23,371 nt of DNA from an uncultured Erysipelotrichales bacterium (GTDB taxonomy: Bacteria > Bacillota_I > Bacilli_A > Erysipelotrichales > Coprobacillaceae), in NCBI GenBank assembly GCA_910586805.1, contig CAJUJC010000021.1, forward strand, positions 1 to 23,371, given 5' to 3'. Both the position numbers and the translations under genes were made by a program. The notes below the pieces were generated by a model. The model saw only the letters and a list, made by a program, of their open reading frames with translations, searched no databases and was not told where the DNA came from. Every line of letters begins with the position of its first letter. Within the stretch, counting starts at the first letter, position 1. Below, piece after piece: positions 1 to 8,437 of the stretch.

Positions 1-399
1 GACAGCTTCAACAGCTTCGTCATAATGATTGACTTCTTGATATGCTGCAGTAGGAATCTTATGTCTAGCCATAAAATCTTTAGAAAAAGCTTTACTTCCT
101 TCTAAGGTTGCAGCAAACTTTGTAGGTCCAAAAACTTTATGCCCTTTTGATTCTAGCAAATCAGCTAATCCCATACATAATGGAACTTCAGGTCCAATGA
201 CTGTAAAATCAATATCATTATCTTCTACAAATTTTAAAATTCCTTGTAAATCTTCAACACTACCATCATGACATATTCCTATTTCAGCAATTCCAGGATT
301 ACCTGGAATCGCATGAATTTCATTAACTTTTTTACTTTTATTTAAAGCATAAGCAATCGCATGTTCACGACCACCACTACCAATGATTAAAACTTTCAT
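1..399 (-). CDS. purD: Phosphoribosylamine-glycine ligase (GARS), N-terminal part
   Basis: PurD joins phosphoribosylamine to glycine using ATP, giving GAR in de novo purine synthesis in the cytosol. The 133 visible codons open with MKVLIIGSGGREHAIAYAL, the family's N-terminal nucleotide-fold signature (GSGGREHA at residues 7-14). They continue through TVIGPEVPLCMGLADLLE and the KVFGPTKFAATLEGSKAFSK segment that leads into the ATP-grasp domain. The gene is cut by the window edge, so roughly two thirds is missing. An AGGAG box lies just before the ATG, in the 11-base gap after the purH stop. It is the last visible gene of the fhs-pur operon. The call rests on clear motif recognition; only the 3' end is unknown. 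Confidence 0.95.
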   Translation of the reverse strand, partial: MKVLIIGSGGREHAIAYALNKSKKVNEIHAIPGNPGIAEIGICHDGSVEDLQGILKFVEDNDIDFTVIGPEVPLCMGLADLLESKGHKVFGPTKFAATLEGSKAFSKDFMARHKIPTAAYQEVNHYDEAVEAV

Positions 400-410
400 T
401 GTGTTTCTCC

Positions 411-1934
411 TTAATGTCTAAAATGTCTATATCCACTAAATACCATTGGGATATTCTTTTCATTACATAAATCAATAGAATCTTGATCTCTTACACTTCC
501 TCCTGGTTGTACAATTGCTGTAATTCCAGCATCAGCTGCAACTTGTACACAGTCATTAAATGGGAAGAAAGCATCACTTGCTAAAACAGCTCCATTAAAA
601 TCCTTATCAGAGTTATTATGAATAGCATTTTCTAAAGCCCATACACGAGAAGTTTGTCCTCCTCCAATAGCAAGTGTCACACCATTTTTCACAATACAAA
701 TCGCATTTGATTTCACATACTTAACAACTTTCATACCAAATTCCATATCTGATAATTGAGATTGTGTAGGTTTTGCTTCTGTAACAACTTTCATTTCATC
801 AATCATTTTTGTATTTAATTCTTGAACCAAAACTTTACCTTCAAGATATTTAATATCATATTTTGCATCTCTTGCATCTAAGTTCTTTAATTTTAAAATA
901 CGTAAATTCTTCTTTTTCTTTAAAACTTCTAAAGCATCATCATCAAAGTCTGGTGCAGCAACAATTTCTAAGAAAATCTTATGCATTTCTTCAGCAGTTG
1001 CCTTATCAATTTTATAGTTTACAGCAACGATTCCACCAAAGATCGATTGAGGATCAGCTTCATAAGCTTTCATATATGAATCATAACCAGTATTTCCAAT
1101 GGCAACACCACAAGGAGTAGAATGTTTAATCGCTGCAGTAACAATGTCATCACTAAATTCTCTTACAACAGCAACAGCACCATATAAGTCATTAACATTG
1201 TTAAAAGAAATTTCTTTACCATGTAATTGTTCATAATCTAATAAAGATTTTTGAACATATGCATCTTCATATCTATGAGCAGTTTGTTGAGAATTTTCTC
1301 CATAACGTAAATGTTCAACTTTCTTAAGTGAAATATTTAATGTATCAGGGAATTCATCTTTGACTACATCTGCAAAATAACGAGAAATCATAGCATCATA
1401 AGCCCCTGTTGTACTAAATGCTTTATAGGCAAGATTTAATCTAAAATCATAATCAGTTGTATCTTCTTTAATAGCTTCTAAGACTTTATTATAATCAGAT
1501 GGATCAGTGACAATCAAAACATCTTTAAAGTTTTTAGCAGCACTTCTAATCATTGAGGGACCACCAATATCAATATTTTCAATCATATCAGCCATTGGTT
1601 TTCCAGCACGTAAAGCTTTTTCAAATTCATATAAATTGACACAAACCAAATCAATAGGCTTTATTCCATGTTCTTTAATTGTTTTCACATGCTCTTCTAA
1701 ATCTCTACGATATAATAAACCACCATGTACCATTGGATGTAATGTTTTCACTCTACCATCTAACATTTCAGGAAAACCAGTTACATCATCAATAGCAATA
1801 CAAGACACACCATTATCTTGTAAAACTTTCATTGTTCCACCAGTAGAAACAATTTCAAAACCTAATTCAACCAATCCTTTTGCAAAATCAACAACACCAT
1901 CTTTGTTTGTTACTGAAATCAAAGCTCTTTTCAT
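411..1934 (-). CDS. purH: Bifunctional AICAR transformylase / IMP cyclohydrolase
   Basis: PurH carries out the last two steps to IMP: formyl transfer from 10-formyl-THF to AICAR (ZMP), then ring closure. The 507 residues match the usual full length. The N-terminal cyclohydrolase domain starts MKRALISVTNKDGVVDFAK and contains DIGGPSMIRSAAKNF. The transformylase domain contains LRYGENSQQTA, the catalytic Lys-His block KHSTPCGVAIG, and ends in YRHFRH as the family does. The common motif is RYGENPHQ, so the SQQ variant is mildly divergent. The ATG follows the purN stop without a gap, and its ribosome site AAAGGTGA lies inside the purN end, suggesting coupled translation. Its substrate ZMP is related to the ligand of the riboswitch at the operon head. 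Confidence 0.97.
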   Translation of the reverse strand: MKRALISVTNKDGVVDFAKGLVELGFEIVSTGGTMKVLQDNGVSCIAIDDVTGFPEMLDGRVKTLHPMVHGGLLYRRDLEEHVKTIKEHGIKPIDLVCVNLYEFEKALRAGKPMADMIENIDIGGPSMIRSAAKNFKDVLIVTDPSDYNKVLEAIKEDTTDYDFRLNLAYKAFSTTGAYDAMISRYFADVVKDEFPDTLNISLKKVEHLRYGENSQQTAHRYEDAYVQKSLLDYEQLHGKEISFNNVNDLYGAVAVVREFSDDIVTAAIKHSTPCGVAIGNTGYDSYMKAYEADPQSIFGGIVAVNYKIDKATAEEMHKIFLEIVAAPDFDDDALEVLKKKKNLRILKLKNLDARDAKYDIKYLEGKVLVQELNTKMIDEMKVVTEAKPTQSQLSDMEFGMKVVKYVKSNAICIVKNGVTLAIGGGQTSRVWALENAIHNNSDKDFNGAVLASDAFFPFNDCVQVAADAGITAIVQPGGSVRDQDSIDLCNEKNIPMVFSGYRHFRH

Positions 1935-2528
1935 TTAAATCACCTTTGCCCTTCCATTTTCAATTTTTATTTTTCCATCACAATATAACCCAACAACCTC
2001 AGGCAATATACGATGTTCTATTTCCAATACTCTTGCTTGAATATCCTCAGCATTATCTAAATCTGAAATATCACAAGCTTCCTGTTTAATAATAGGTCCT
2101 CCATCAACTTCGCTACTCACAAAATGAACAGTTGCTCCACTCACTTTAACTCCTCGTGCTAACACAGCATCATGAACATGCATACCATACATACCATTTC
2201 CACAAAATGAAGGAATAAGTGAAGGATGGATATTGATAATTTGATTTGGATAAGCATCAATAAGAGTATCAGTTAAGATTGCTAAATATCCAGCTAAAAC
2301 AACCAAATCAATATCTCTTTCTTTAAGCATTGATACAATCAAATCATCATCTTTTTTCACAACAGCAGTTTCAATTCCTGCGTTTTTTGCTCTCTCTAAA
2401 CCATAAGCTTTCATACGATTTGAAATAACAAGCTTAATTTGTCCATTGATTTTTCCTTGTTCACAGGCATCAATAATAGATTGTAAATCTGTTCCGCCTC
2501 CTGATACAAGAACTGCAATGTTTAACAT
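1935..2528 (-). CDS. purN: Phosphoribosylglycinamide formyltransferase (GART)
   Basis: PurN transfers the formyl group of 10-formyl-THF to GAR, the third step of purine synthesis. The 197-residue protein has the N-terminal phosphate-binding segment AVLVSGGGTDLQSI and the active-site stretch IINIHPSLIPSF with the family's Asn and His. It also has VKVSGATVHFVSSEVDGGP, whose Asp is the usual third catalytic residue. Length is normal for single-domain bacterial PurN. It overlaps purM by 7 bases and abuts purH. Because it needs 10-formyl-THF, it depends on Fhs from the same transcript. Confidence 0.96.
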   Translation of the reverse strand: MLNIAVLVSGGGTDLQSIIDACEQGKINGQIKLVISNRMKAYGLERAKNAGIETAVVKKDDDLIVSMLKERDIDLVVLAGYLAILTDTLIDAYPNQIINIHPSLIPSFCGNGMYGMHVHDAVLARGVKVSGATVHFVSSEVDGGPIIKQEACDISDLDNAEDIQARVLEIEHRILPEVVGLYCDGKIKIENGRAKVI

Positions 2529-3547
2529 AACTTAACTCCCTTTTCTCCTTCTTCAATATGACCTACAACATAACATGTATCTCCAGCTTCTTGAATTGCT
2601 TTCATTGCAGTATCAACATCTTGAGGATCTAAAGCAATAACCATACCAAGTCCCATATTAAATGTGTTATACATCATTGTTTCAGCTATATCTCCATTTT
2701 TCGCAATCAAATCAAAAATTGGTGGAACTTTATAACTGTCTTTTTTAATAACAGCCAATGCATGATCTGGTAACATTCTAGGAACATTTTCATAGAAACC
2801 TCCACCTGTGATATGTGAACATCCTTTCACTTTCATACCTGCATTTTTTATATTCTTTAATGCTTTTACATAAATTCTTGTTGGAGCAATCAATGCTTCT
2901 CCTAATGTTTTTCCTAATTCGTCATAATATGTATCCAATGATTCTTTTGTTATATCAAATACTTTTCTAACAAGTGAAAATCCATTACTATGCACACCAC
3001 TAGAAGCAATCCCTACCAAAACATCACCAGCTTTTATTGTTGAACCATCAATAATATCTTTTTTATCAACAACACCAACTGCAAAACCAGCCAAATCATA
3101 ATCATCTTCAGGCATAAGTCCTGGATGCTCAGCAGTTTCTCCACCAACCAAAGCACATTCACTTTGTTTGCATCCTTCAGCAACTCCCTTTACAATTGTT
3201 GCAATTTTTTCAGGATAATTTTTACCACAAGCAATATAATCCAAGAAGAACAATGGTTCTCCTCCACTACATGCAATATCATTAACACACATTGCAACAG
3301 CATCAATACCAATTGTATCATGTTTATCCATGACAAAAGCTAATTTAACTTTTGTTCCACAACCATCAGTTCCTGATAACAAGACTGGTTCTTCCATATT
3401 CTTAATAGCACTTAAATCAAAAGCACCAGCAAAACCACCAAGCCCTCCTAAAACCTCAGGTCTCATTGTTTCTTTCACATATTCTTTCATTAATTCAACT
3501 GATTTATATCCAGCTTCAATATCAACACCAGCTTTTTTATAATCCAT
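2522..3547 (-). CDS. purM: Phosphoribosylformylglycinamidine cyclo-ligase (AIRS)
   Basis: PurM closes the imidazole ring of FGAM with ATP to give AIR. The 341 residues are the usual length. Recognisable blocks are MDYKKAGVDIEAGYKSVELM at the N-terminus, LLSGTDGCGTKVKLA, AMCVNDIACSGGEPLFFLDY, ALVGGETAEHPG and CSHITGGGFYENVPRML, all typical of the PurM ATP-binding dimer fold. It overlaps purC by 11 bases and purN by 7, so the three are probably translationally coupled. In many Bacillota purSQLF lies between purC and purM; here nothing does. Identity is certain. Confidence 0.97.
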   Translation of the reverse strand: MDYKKAGVDIEAGYKSVELMKEYVKETMRPEVLGGLGGFAGAFDLSAIKNMEEPVLLSGTDGCGTKVKLAFVMDKHDTIGIDAVAMCVNDIACSGGEPLFFLDYIACGKNYPEKIATIVKGVAEGCKQSECALVGGETAEHPGLMPEDDYDLAGFAVGVVDKKDIIDGSTIKAGDVLVGIASSGVHSNGFSLVRKVFDITKESLDTYYDELGKTLGEALIAPTRIYVKALKNIKNAGMKVKGCSHITGGGFYENVPRMLPDHALAVIKKDSYKVPPIFDLIAKNGDIAETMMYNTFNMGLGMVIALDPQDVDTAMKAIQEAGDTCYVVGHIEEGEKGVKLC

Positions 3548-4265
3548 TATTTATCTCCTTATTATTTTTTTCCATTCTTGCTAAAACAGCTTTATAAGTT
3601 TCAATAAGATTTCCAATATCTTGTCTAAAAACATCCTTATCATATTTTTGATTTGTATCCACATCCCATAAACGACATGAATCTGGTGAAATTTCATCAG
3701 CTAACAAGATATCTCCATCTTTTGTTTTTCCAAATTCTATCTTAAAATCAACTAATTTTAAATTCGTTGACAAGAAGAAATCTTTTAATAATTCATTGAT
3801 CTTTAAAGTTGTTTCTTTAATATAAGTTAATTCTTCTCGTGTTACCAATTTTAATGCCATAGCATGATCATCATTAATCAATGGATCACCATATTCATCA
3901 TTTTTATAACTCATTTCAAAGATAGGTTCATCCAAAGTCACACCTTCACTAACACCTAGTCTTTTACAAAAAGATCCTGTTGTTATATTTCTAACAATAA
4001 TTTCAAGAGGGAAAATTTCTACTTTCTTCACACGAATATCTCTCTCGTTGATTTTTTCTATCATATGAGTTTTAATTCCAGCCTCTTCTAACATATCAAA
4101 GATTATGCAAGACATTGTGTTGTTTAATACACCTTTGCCAGCAAATTGTTCATGTTTTACTCCATTGCCTGCTGTTGCATCATCTTTATAATGAATAATA
4201 TATTCATCTTCTTTATCTGTTAGATAAACTTGTTTGGCTTTGCCTTCGTACAATAATTCAGCCAC
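3537..4265 (-). CDS. purC: SAICAR synthetase
   Basis: PurC couples CAIR and aspartate with ATP to form SAICAR. The 242-residue protein starts with the family hallmark LLYEGKAKQVY. It continues with LEIIVRNITTGSFCKRLG, NLKLVDFKIEFGKTKDGDI and DEISPDSCRLWD, matching the nucleotide- and aspartate-binding blocks. The start is GTG at 4263-4265, placed a normal distance after AAGGAGAAGG; no better ATG is present. It lies 17 bases after purE and overlaps purM by 11 bases. Confidence 0.97.
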   Translation of the reverse strand: MAELLYEGKAKQVYLTDKEDEYIIHYKDDATAGNGVKHEQFAGKGVLNNTMSCIIFDMLEEAGIKTHMIEKINERDIRVKKVEIFPLEIIVRNITTGSFCKRLGVSEGVTLDEPIFEMSYKNDEYGDPLINDDHAMALKLVTREELTYIKETTLKINELLKDFFLSTNLKLVDFKIEFGKTKDGDILLADEISPDSCRLWDVDTNQKYDKDVFRQDIGNLIETYKAVLARMEKNNKEINNGL

Positions 4266-4282
4266 TTTTCCTTCTCCTTTAA

Positions 4283-4774
4283 TTACCCAAATTTTTTAAT
4301 CATTTCCTCATTTGCTTTCATAGCATCTTCTTCCATTTGCTTACGATATGCCTGAAGTTTTTCTTTAATATCATCATGTTTAATTGACATCATTTGTAAT
4401 GCTAAATATGCTGCATTTTTACATCCATTAATTGCAACTGTTGCAACTGGGATACCTGAAGGCATTTGTACAATTGACATCAATGCATCCATACCATCTA
4501 AAACTGTGCTTGTTAATGGAACACCAATCACAGGTAAAACTGTTTGAGAAGCGACAACACCTGGTAATGCAGCAGCCATACCTGCTGCAGTGATAATCAC
4601 TTCAGTTCCATTGTTTTCTGTTTCACAAATAAATTCACTTAAGCCTTTATGAGCACGATGTGCTGATAAGCATCTCACATTAACTTCAACACCATACTCT
4701 TTTAAAATTCCTACTGCTGGTTCTACTTTAGATAAATCACTTGTAGATCCCATAATAATTGCAACTTTTTTCAT
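4283..4774 (-). CDS. purE: N5-CAIR mutase, PurE (class I-like)
   Basis: PurE interconverts carboxyaminoimidazole ribotides upstream of PurC. The 163 residues show the phosphate-binding opening VAIIMGSTSDLSKVEPA, the active-site LSAHRAHKGL with its key His, and ITAAGMAAALPGVVASQT. The SAHR and GMAAALPG forms resemble class I (N5-CAIR mutase) rather than class II CO2-dependent enzymes, which typically carry SAHK and AGRSNALSG-type blocks. Class I normally needs PurK, and no purK is in the window. The RBS AAAAGGAGA precedes the ATG well. It lies 18 bases after fhs. Confidence 0.95.
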   Translation of the reverse strand: MKKVAIIMGSTSDLSKVEPAVGILKEYGVEVNVRCLSAHRAHKGLSEFICETENNGTEVIITAAGMAAALPGVVASQTVLPVIGVPLTSTVLDGMDALMSIVQMPSGIPVATVAINGCKNAAYLALQMMSIKHDDIKEKLQAYRKQMEEDAMKANEEMIKKFG

Positions 4775-4792
4775 ACTGTCTCCTTTTTTCTT

Positions 4793-6463
4793 TTAGAATA
4801 ATCCTACAATTTTACCATTTTCATCAATATCCATATTAATTGCAGCTGGTGCTTTTGGAAGTCCTGGCATACGCATAATATCTCCACTAATTGCCACTAA
4901 GAATCCAGCCCCAGTATTAGGAATCAAATCATTGATTGTTATGGTGAAATGACTTGGTCTTCCTAATAATGTTGGATCATCGGATAAAGAATATTGTGTT
5001 TTCGCTACACAAATTGGTAAATCTTTTAATCCTTGTGCTTCATATTTCTTTATCTTATTTAAAACTTTCTTAGTGAAAGCCACATCATCAGCTCCATAAA
5101 TTTCTTTCGCAATTGTTTTGATCTTTTCAGTAATTGGTAAATTCAATTCGTAAATTGGTTTAAAATCAGCTTCCTTGGTATTTAAGACTTCTAATAATTT
5201 TTCAGCCAATTCTATTCCACCATCAGCACCTTTTGCCCAAACTTGACTAATTGCAACATCCACACCTTTACCTTTACAAATTTCATTTAATAACTGTAAT
5301 TCAGCATCAGTATCAGTTGGGAAAGCATTGATAGCAACAACACTTGGTAAGTTATACTTACTAATATTTTCAATATGCTTTTCAAGATTTTCAATACCTT
5401 TTCTTAAAGCATCTAAATTTTCTTCTCCTAAATCTTTCTTCGCTACACCTCCATGCATCTTTAATGCACGAACAGTCGCAACAATCACAACAGCATCAGG
5501 TTTTAAACCAGCTTGACGACATTTGATATCTAAGAACTTTTCAGCTCCTAAATCTGCACCAAATCCTGCTTCAGTAATCGCATAATCTCCTAGTTTCATA
5601 GCTAAAGTTGTTGCCATAACAGAGTTACAACCATGAGCAATATTTGCGAAAGGACCACCATGTACAAATACTGGTGCATGATCTAAAGTTTGAACCAAGT
5701 TTGGTTTAATCGCATCTTTCAACAGTAAAGTCACTGCACCTGTTGCTTGAATATCATCAACAGTCACAGGTTCACCTGCATGATTGTAAGCAACAATCAT
5801 TCTTCCTGCTCTTTTCTTTAAATCTTCTAATGAAGTTGCTAAACACAAAATAGCCATCACTTCACTTGCAACACTTATATCAAAACCATCCTCTCTAGGT
5901 ACCCCATTCACTTTACCACCTAGACCAACAATAATGTGACGTAAAGCTCTATCATTTAAATCTACACATCTTTTCCATACAATTTGTCTTGTATCAATAT
6001 CCAAAGGATTTCCTTGTTGAATTGAGTTATCTAACATTGCAGCAATCAAGTTATTAGCAGTTGTAATTGCATGAATATCTCCAGTAAAATGTAAATTAAT
6101 ATCTTCCATAGGAACAACTTGAGCATATCCTCCACCTGCTGCTCCACCTTTTACACCAAAGCATGGTCCAAGACTTGGCTCACGCATTGCAACAATAGCA
6201 TTTTTACCCATTTTATTTAATGCTTGAGATAATCCAATCATTGTTGTTGTTTTTCCTTCTCCTGCTGGTGTTGGATTGATTGCAGTTACTAAGATTAATT
6301 TTCCATTTTCATTGTTTTTCATCTTTTGAATCGTTTCCAATGAAATTTTTGCTTTATACTTTCCATAAAGTTCTAAATCATCTTCATCCAAACCAACTTT
6401 TTGAGCAATTTCTCTGATTGGTTTCATTTTCGCACCTTGTGCAATTTCAACATCTGTTAACAT
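4793..6463 (-). CDS. fhs: Formate-tetrahydrofolate ligase
   Basis: Fhs makes 10-formyl-THF from formate, THF and ATP. The P-loop-like block NPTPAGEGKTTTMIGLSQAL and the family signature REPSLGPCFGVKGGAAGGGY are both intact, as are INLHFTGDIHAI and HGGPFANIAHGCNS. The longest ORF starts at 6472, but that ATG sits directly on the AAAGG box. The next in-frame ATG (6463, MLTDVEIAQGAK) has an 8-base spacing and gives 556 residues, the usual length, so I use it. It is the first gene after the ZTP riboswitch. Its product is the formyl donor for PurN and PurH downstream, so its position in the operon fits cofactor supply. Confidence 0.97.
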   Translation of the reverse strand: MLTDVEIAQGAKMKPIREIAQKVGLDEDDLELYGKYKAKISLETIQKMKNNENGKLILVTAINPTPAGEGKTTTMIGLSQALNKMGKNAIVAMREPSLGPCFGVKGGAAGGGYAQVVPMEDINLHFTGDIHAITTANNLIAAMLDNSIQQGNPLDIDTRQIVWKRCVDLNDRALRHIIVGLGGKVNGVPREDGFDISVASEVMAILCLATSLEDLKKRAGRMIVAYNHAGEPVTVDDIQATGAVTLLLKDAIKPNLVQTLDHAPVFVHGGPFANIAHGCNSVMATTLAMKLGDYAITEAGFGADLGAEKFLDIKCRQAGLKPDAVVIVATVRALKMHGGVAKKDLGEENLDALRKGIENLEKHIENISKYNLPSVVAINAFPTDTDAELQLLNEICKGKGVDVAISQVWAKGADGGIELAEKLLEVLNTKEADFKPIYELNLPITEKIKTIAKEIYGADDVAFTKKVLNKIKKYEAQGLKDLPICVAKTQYSLSDDPTLLGRPSHFTITINDLIPNTGAGFLVAISGDIMRMPGLPKAPAAINMDIDENGKIVGLF

Positions 6464-6573
6464 AATATCCATCCTTTCTTCTCTAGTTTCAATAATCTTT
6501 TCGATAAGCCCTTCTTATCTTCTTTATATCATATATTCATTTGTTCTACAACGAATAAAACCATACAAAAATG

Positions 6574-6625
6574 AAAAAAGAGCCTACTCATCCAGACTAA
6601 AAAATTCAGCCCAGACGGTCGACTC
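6574..6625 (-). terminator. Riboswitch-controlled intrinsic terminator before fhs
   Basis: The minus-strand RNA can fold GAGUC with GGCUC as an outer stem. An inner stem of about 13 pairs, with several G-U pairs, joins CGUCUGGGCUGAA to UUUAGUCUGGAUG. The hairpin is followed by UUUUUUC. The 5' arm contains the conserved CCGUCUGGGC block of the aptamer, so aptamer and terminator folds exclude each other. It would also stop read-through from the lytTR gene just upstream. Confidence 0.8.
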
Positions 6626-6675
6626 ATATCCATTATACTTCATGTGGTCAATTCCACTTCCGTCAGTTGTATAAC
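6609..6675 (-). promoter_or_regulatory. ZTP (pfl-motif) riboswitch aptamer
   Basis: On the minus strand, GTTATAC (6675-6669) pairs with GTATAAT (6638-6632) to form P1. Inside is ACTGACGG, then a GTGG/CCAC hairpin followed by ATGAAG. After a linker comes GACCGTCTGGGC. This order (stem, ACUGGCG-like junction, small hairpin, GGGGAG-like strand, then CCGYCUGGGC) is the pfl/ZTP architecture. The junction and GGGGAG strand deviate from consensus (ACTGACG, ATGAAG), but the 3' block is nearly exact. Known members sense ZTP/ZMP and turn on purine and one-carbon genes when 10-formyl-THF is short. Here it precedes fhs and six pur genes. Only a covariance-model search would make this certain. Confidence 0.82.
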
Positions 6676-6682
6676 TATATGC

Positions 6683-6711
6683 ATAATACCATTTTTATAC
6701 TTTTTTTTCAA
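6683..6711 (-). promoter_or_regulatory. Sigma-A-type promoter of the fhs-pur operon
   Basis: The minus strand has TTGAAA (6711-6706), a 17-base spacer, and TATTAT (6688-6683). The expected start near 6676 falls exactly at the first base of riboswitch stem P1, supporting both calls. Confidence 0.75.
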
Positions 6712-6726
6712 CAGCAAACCTTATAT

Positions 6727-7443
6727 TTATTCACTTTTTAAAAAGAGATTAATACGCTCTTTAATCATTTCCCTATTTAAAATGGATGTTGGTATAATCT
6801 CATTATTCTCTAAGAGAACACCACCTTTTTTAATAGAAATAATGGTATTCATATTTACAAAATAATTTTGATGGACTTGATAAAAATCAAACCACTGTAA
6901 TTCTTTCTTCATTTTATCAATATTTTCAATTTCACCATAATAATCACCTAAAGTTGTTGACATTTTCACATCACCATTTCTTGTTTCAATATAATAGATT
7001 TCTTGTGGCATAAAACTATATCTACCACTATTTGTACGAATGAAGCACTTTACTTTATCAAACTTATACAAACGAATAGCACGACGAATCTCACGTTCTA
7101 AAATAGCTTCTCGTTTATCATTTTTAAATATATATTGAAAAACTCTGATATTAAAAGCTGTTGTAATATAGTCCTCATGCTCTGTTACAAGAAAAATACA
7201 AACACGAGGATTTCTTATACGTAAACGACCTACAAGATCAATCCCACTTTCACCATTAATCTCTGTATCAATAAATGCAATATCATACCCCTTATTTAAA
7301 AGCAGTTGATCTACCTGTGCAACTGTTGTACATGTATCAATACAATAACACTTTTCATCTCCAAGATATGGTTTCACTCTTTGAATCCATTTTTCAATAA
7401 ACTCTTGTTTTTCATCACAACATAATATATTCATTTTCATCAT
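6727..7443 (-). CDS. LytTR-family response regulator (AgrA/LytR type)
   Basis: This is a two-domain DNA-binding response regulator of 238 residues. The receiver domain (about 1-120) has an acidic pocket CCDEK near residue 10, phospho-acceptor Asp59 in IAFIDTEINGESG, Thr87 and the conserved Lys107. The C-terminal part (about 137-238) has LytTR features: KCFIRTNSGRYSFMPQEI, IYYIETRNGDVKM, and FYQVHQNYFVNMNTI, the usual histidine-containing segment. Candidate ATGs at 7443 and 7440 both suit the GAGGGAG site. It is divergent from the ABC cassette at 7595 and is the natural candidate regulator of it. No sensor kinase gene is adjacent. Its target and signal cannot be read from the sequence. Confidence 0.9.
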   Translation of the reverse strand: MMKMNILCCDEKQEFIEKWIQRVKPYLGDEKCYCIDTCTTVAQVDQLLLNKGYDIAFIDTEINGESGIDLVGRLRIRNPRVCIFLVTEHEDYITTAFNIRVFQYIFKNDKREAILEREIRRAIRLYKFDKVKCFIRTNSGRYSFMPQEIYYIETRNGDVKMSTTLGDYYGEIENIDKMKKELQWFDFYQVHQNYFVNMNTIISIKKGGVLLENNEIIPTSILNREMIKERINLFLKSE

Positions 7444-7505
7444 AATAACTCCCTCTCTTTCTTATTACATTTATTTTACCTGTTATTTTTTATTTTGTAC
7501 TGTTG

Positions 7506-7550
7506 AATTTATCCACTTTTATGTCAAATTCGCCCAATTTTCGATAAATT
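7506..7550. promoter_or_regulatory. Spaced dyad in the lytTR / ABC divergent region
   Basis: AATTTATC (7506-7513) and GATAAATT (7543-7550) are perfect inverted arms with a 29-base spacer, in the 151 bases between the divergent start codons. It could be part of a shared operator. No convincing -35/-10 pair was identified here and chance is possible in AT-rich DNA. Confidence 0.25.
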
Positions 7551-7594
7551 TCATATTTATATTTCAATATTAGGTGGAAAGAGGGGGAAAACAT

Positions 7595-8437
7595 ATGAAA
7601 TATTTTAAACATATTTGTAAACCATTTTTAACAAAAGAAAAAGCAATAATCGTTTTCATTATTTTCTTATTGCTTAATCTTAGTCTTTTTGTTGTATACA
7701 AAAATTCACTTTATTCTAGGGAAGGTTATAATACAGTTTATCCTAATGCTGGTATTGAGCTTTTTTACTACATTCACATTATTGGTATTAATCCTTACCA
7801 CTTTATATGTATGCTTCTTTTATTACCCAATATTGTTTCATGTGATTTTTTAACAATGTATTTATCGCATACACATTATTCTATTGAACTTCGCATTTCT
7901 AAGAAGACATATTATATTCTTACTTTTCTTATCAATATTGTAATGACTTTTCTCATTGTGTTACTTTTAGAACTTGCAATACTGCTTATTATTCATTTAT
8001 TTTATAGTCCTATTATCTTTAACACCACTGAATATCCTCAATATTATCATGCTATTACAAGTCTCATTTTTACTGATGAAATTAAAAATTTAATTGCTTT
8101 TTTACTCATGACATCATTTGGTTATGGACTTGTTTCAGCACTTTTATTTTCTATTCAATATTTCATCACAAATCCTTATGTTTATCGTTGTAGTGGTGTT
8201 ATTATTGGTATTCTTCTGGTTTTACTACCTGCCCTTATTCAAGGCTATTTTCCTAACCCTGATAATATCTTTATTCTACAAATCAATAATCTTGTTTGTT
8301 TAGGATTAGAAGGTGTGAGGGATAATCCTTTTCACCTTGATCATTCTCTTGTATATATCCTATCTGCATTGATTTATATGATTGTATCATACATAGGTTT
8401 TTCCTATATGTATAAAGGGAGATGCCAACATGACTAA
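7595..8437 (+). CDS. Multi-helix membrane protein, putative ABC-2-type permease
   Basis: The protein is about 280 residues with roughly six hydrophobic segments: near the N-terminus (IIVFIIFLLLNLSLFVVY), then FICMLLLLPNIVS, a long FLINIVMTFLIVLLLELAIL block, and three in the C-terminal half. A GTG at 7574 would extend it by seven codons, but the strong GAGGGGG box lies within that extension and serves the ATG at 7595. It overlaps the next gene by 8 bases and is co-directional with an ABC ATPase (8938-9546), so it is probably a permease subunit. I do not recognise a specific family. The cargo is unknown; bacteriocin or peptide export or immunity are possibilities suggested only by context. Confidence 0.75.
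   Translation: MKYFKHICKPFLTKEKAIIVFIIFLLLNLSLFVVYKNSLYSREGYNTVYPNAGIELFYYIHIIGINPYHFICMLLLLPNIVSCDFLTMYLSHTHYSIELRISKKTYYILTFLINIVMTFLIVLLLELAILLIIHLFYSPIIFNTTEYPQYYHAITSLIFTDEIKNLIAFLLMTSFGYGLVSALLFSIQYFITNPYVYRCSGVIIGILLVLLPALIQGYFPNPDNIFILQINNLVCLGLEGVRDNPFHLDHSLVYILSALIYMIVSYIGFSYMYKGRCQHD

Noticed and set aside
863..2089. Several plus-strand open frames opposite purH and purN
   Set aside because: They are antisense to well-identified pur genes, have low-complexity composition and lack convincing ribosome sites.
3125..5516. Plus-strand frames opposite purM and fhs
   Set aside because: Shadows of conserved minus-strand genes with no recognisable protein features.
6574..6675. Guanine/adenine purine riboswitch
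   Set aside because: The three-way-junction core and loop-loop motif of purine riboswitches are absent; the CCGTCTGGGC block and the P1/P2 layout fit ZTP instead.
6644..6865. Plus-strand 73-codon frame across the riboswitch and lytTR end
   Set aside because: It overlaps the riboswitch/promoter and the LytTR C-terminus antisense; no start signal.
8118..8303. Second-frame hydrophobic ORF within the first permease gene
   Set aside because: An out-of-frame reading of a membrane-protein gene is hydrophobic by base composition; no ribosome site.
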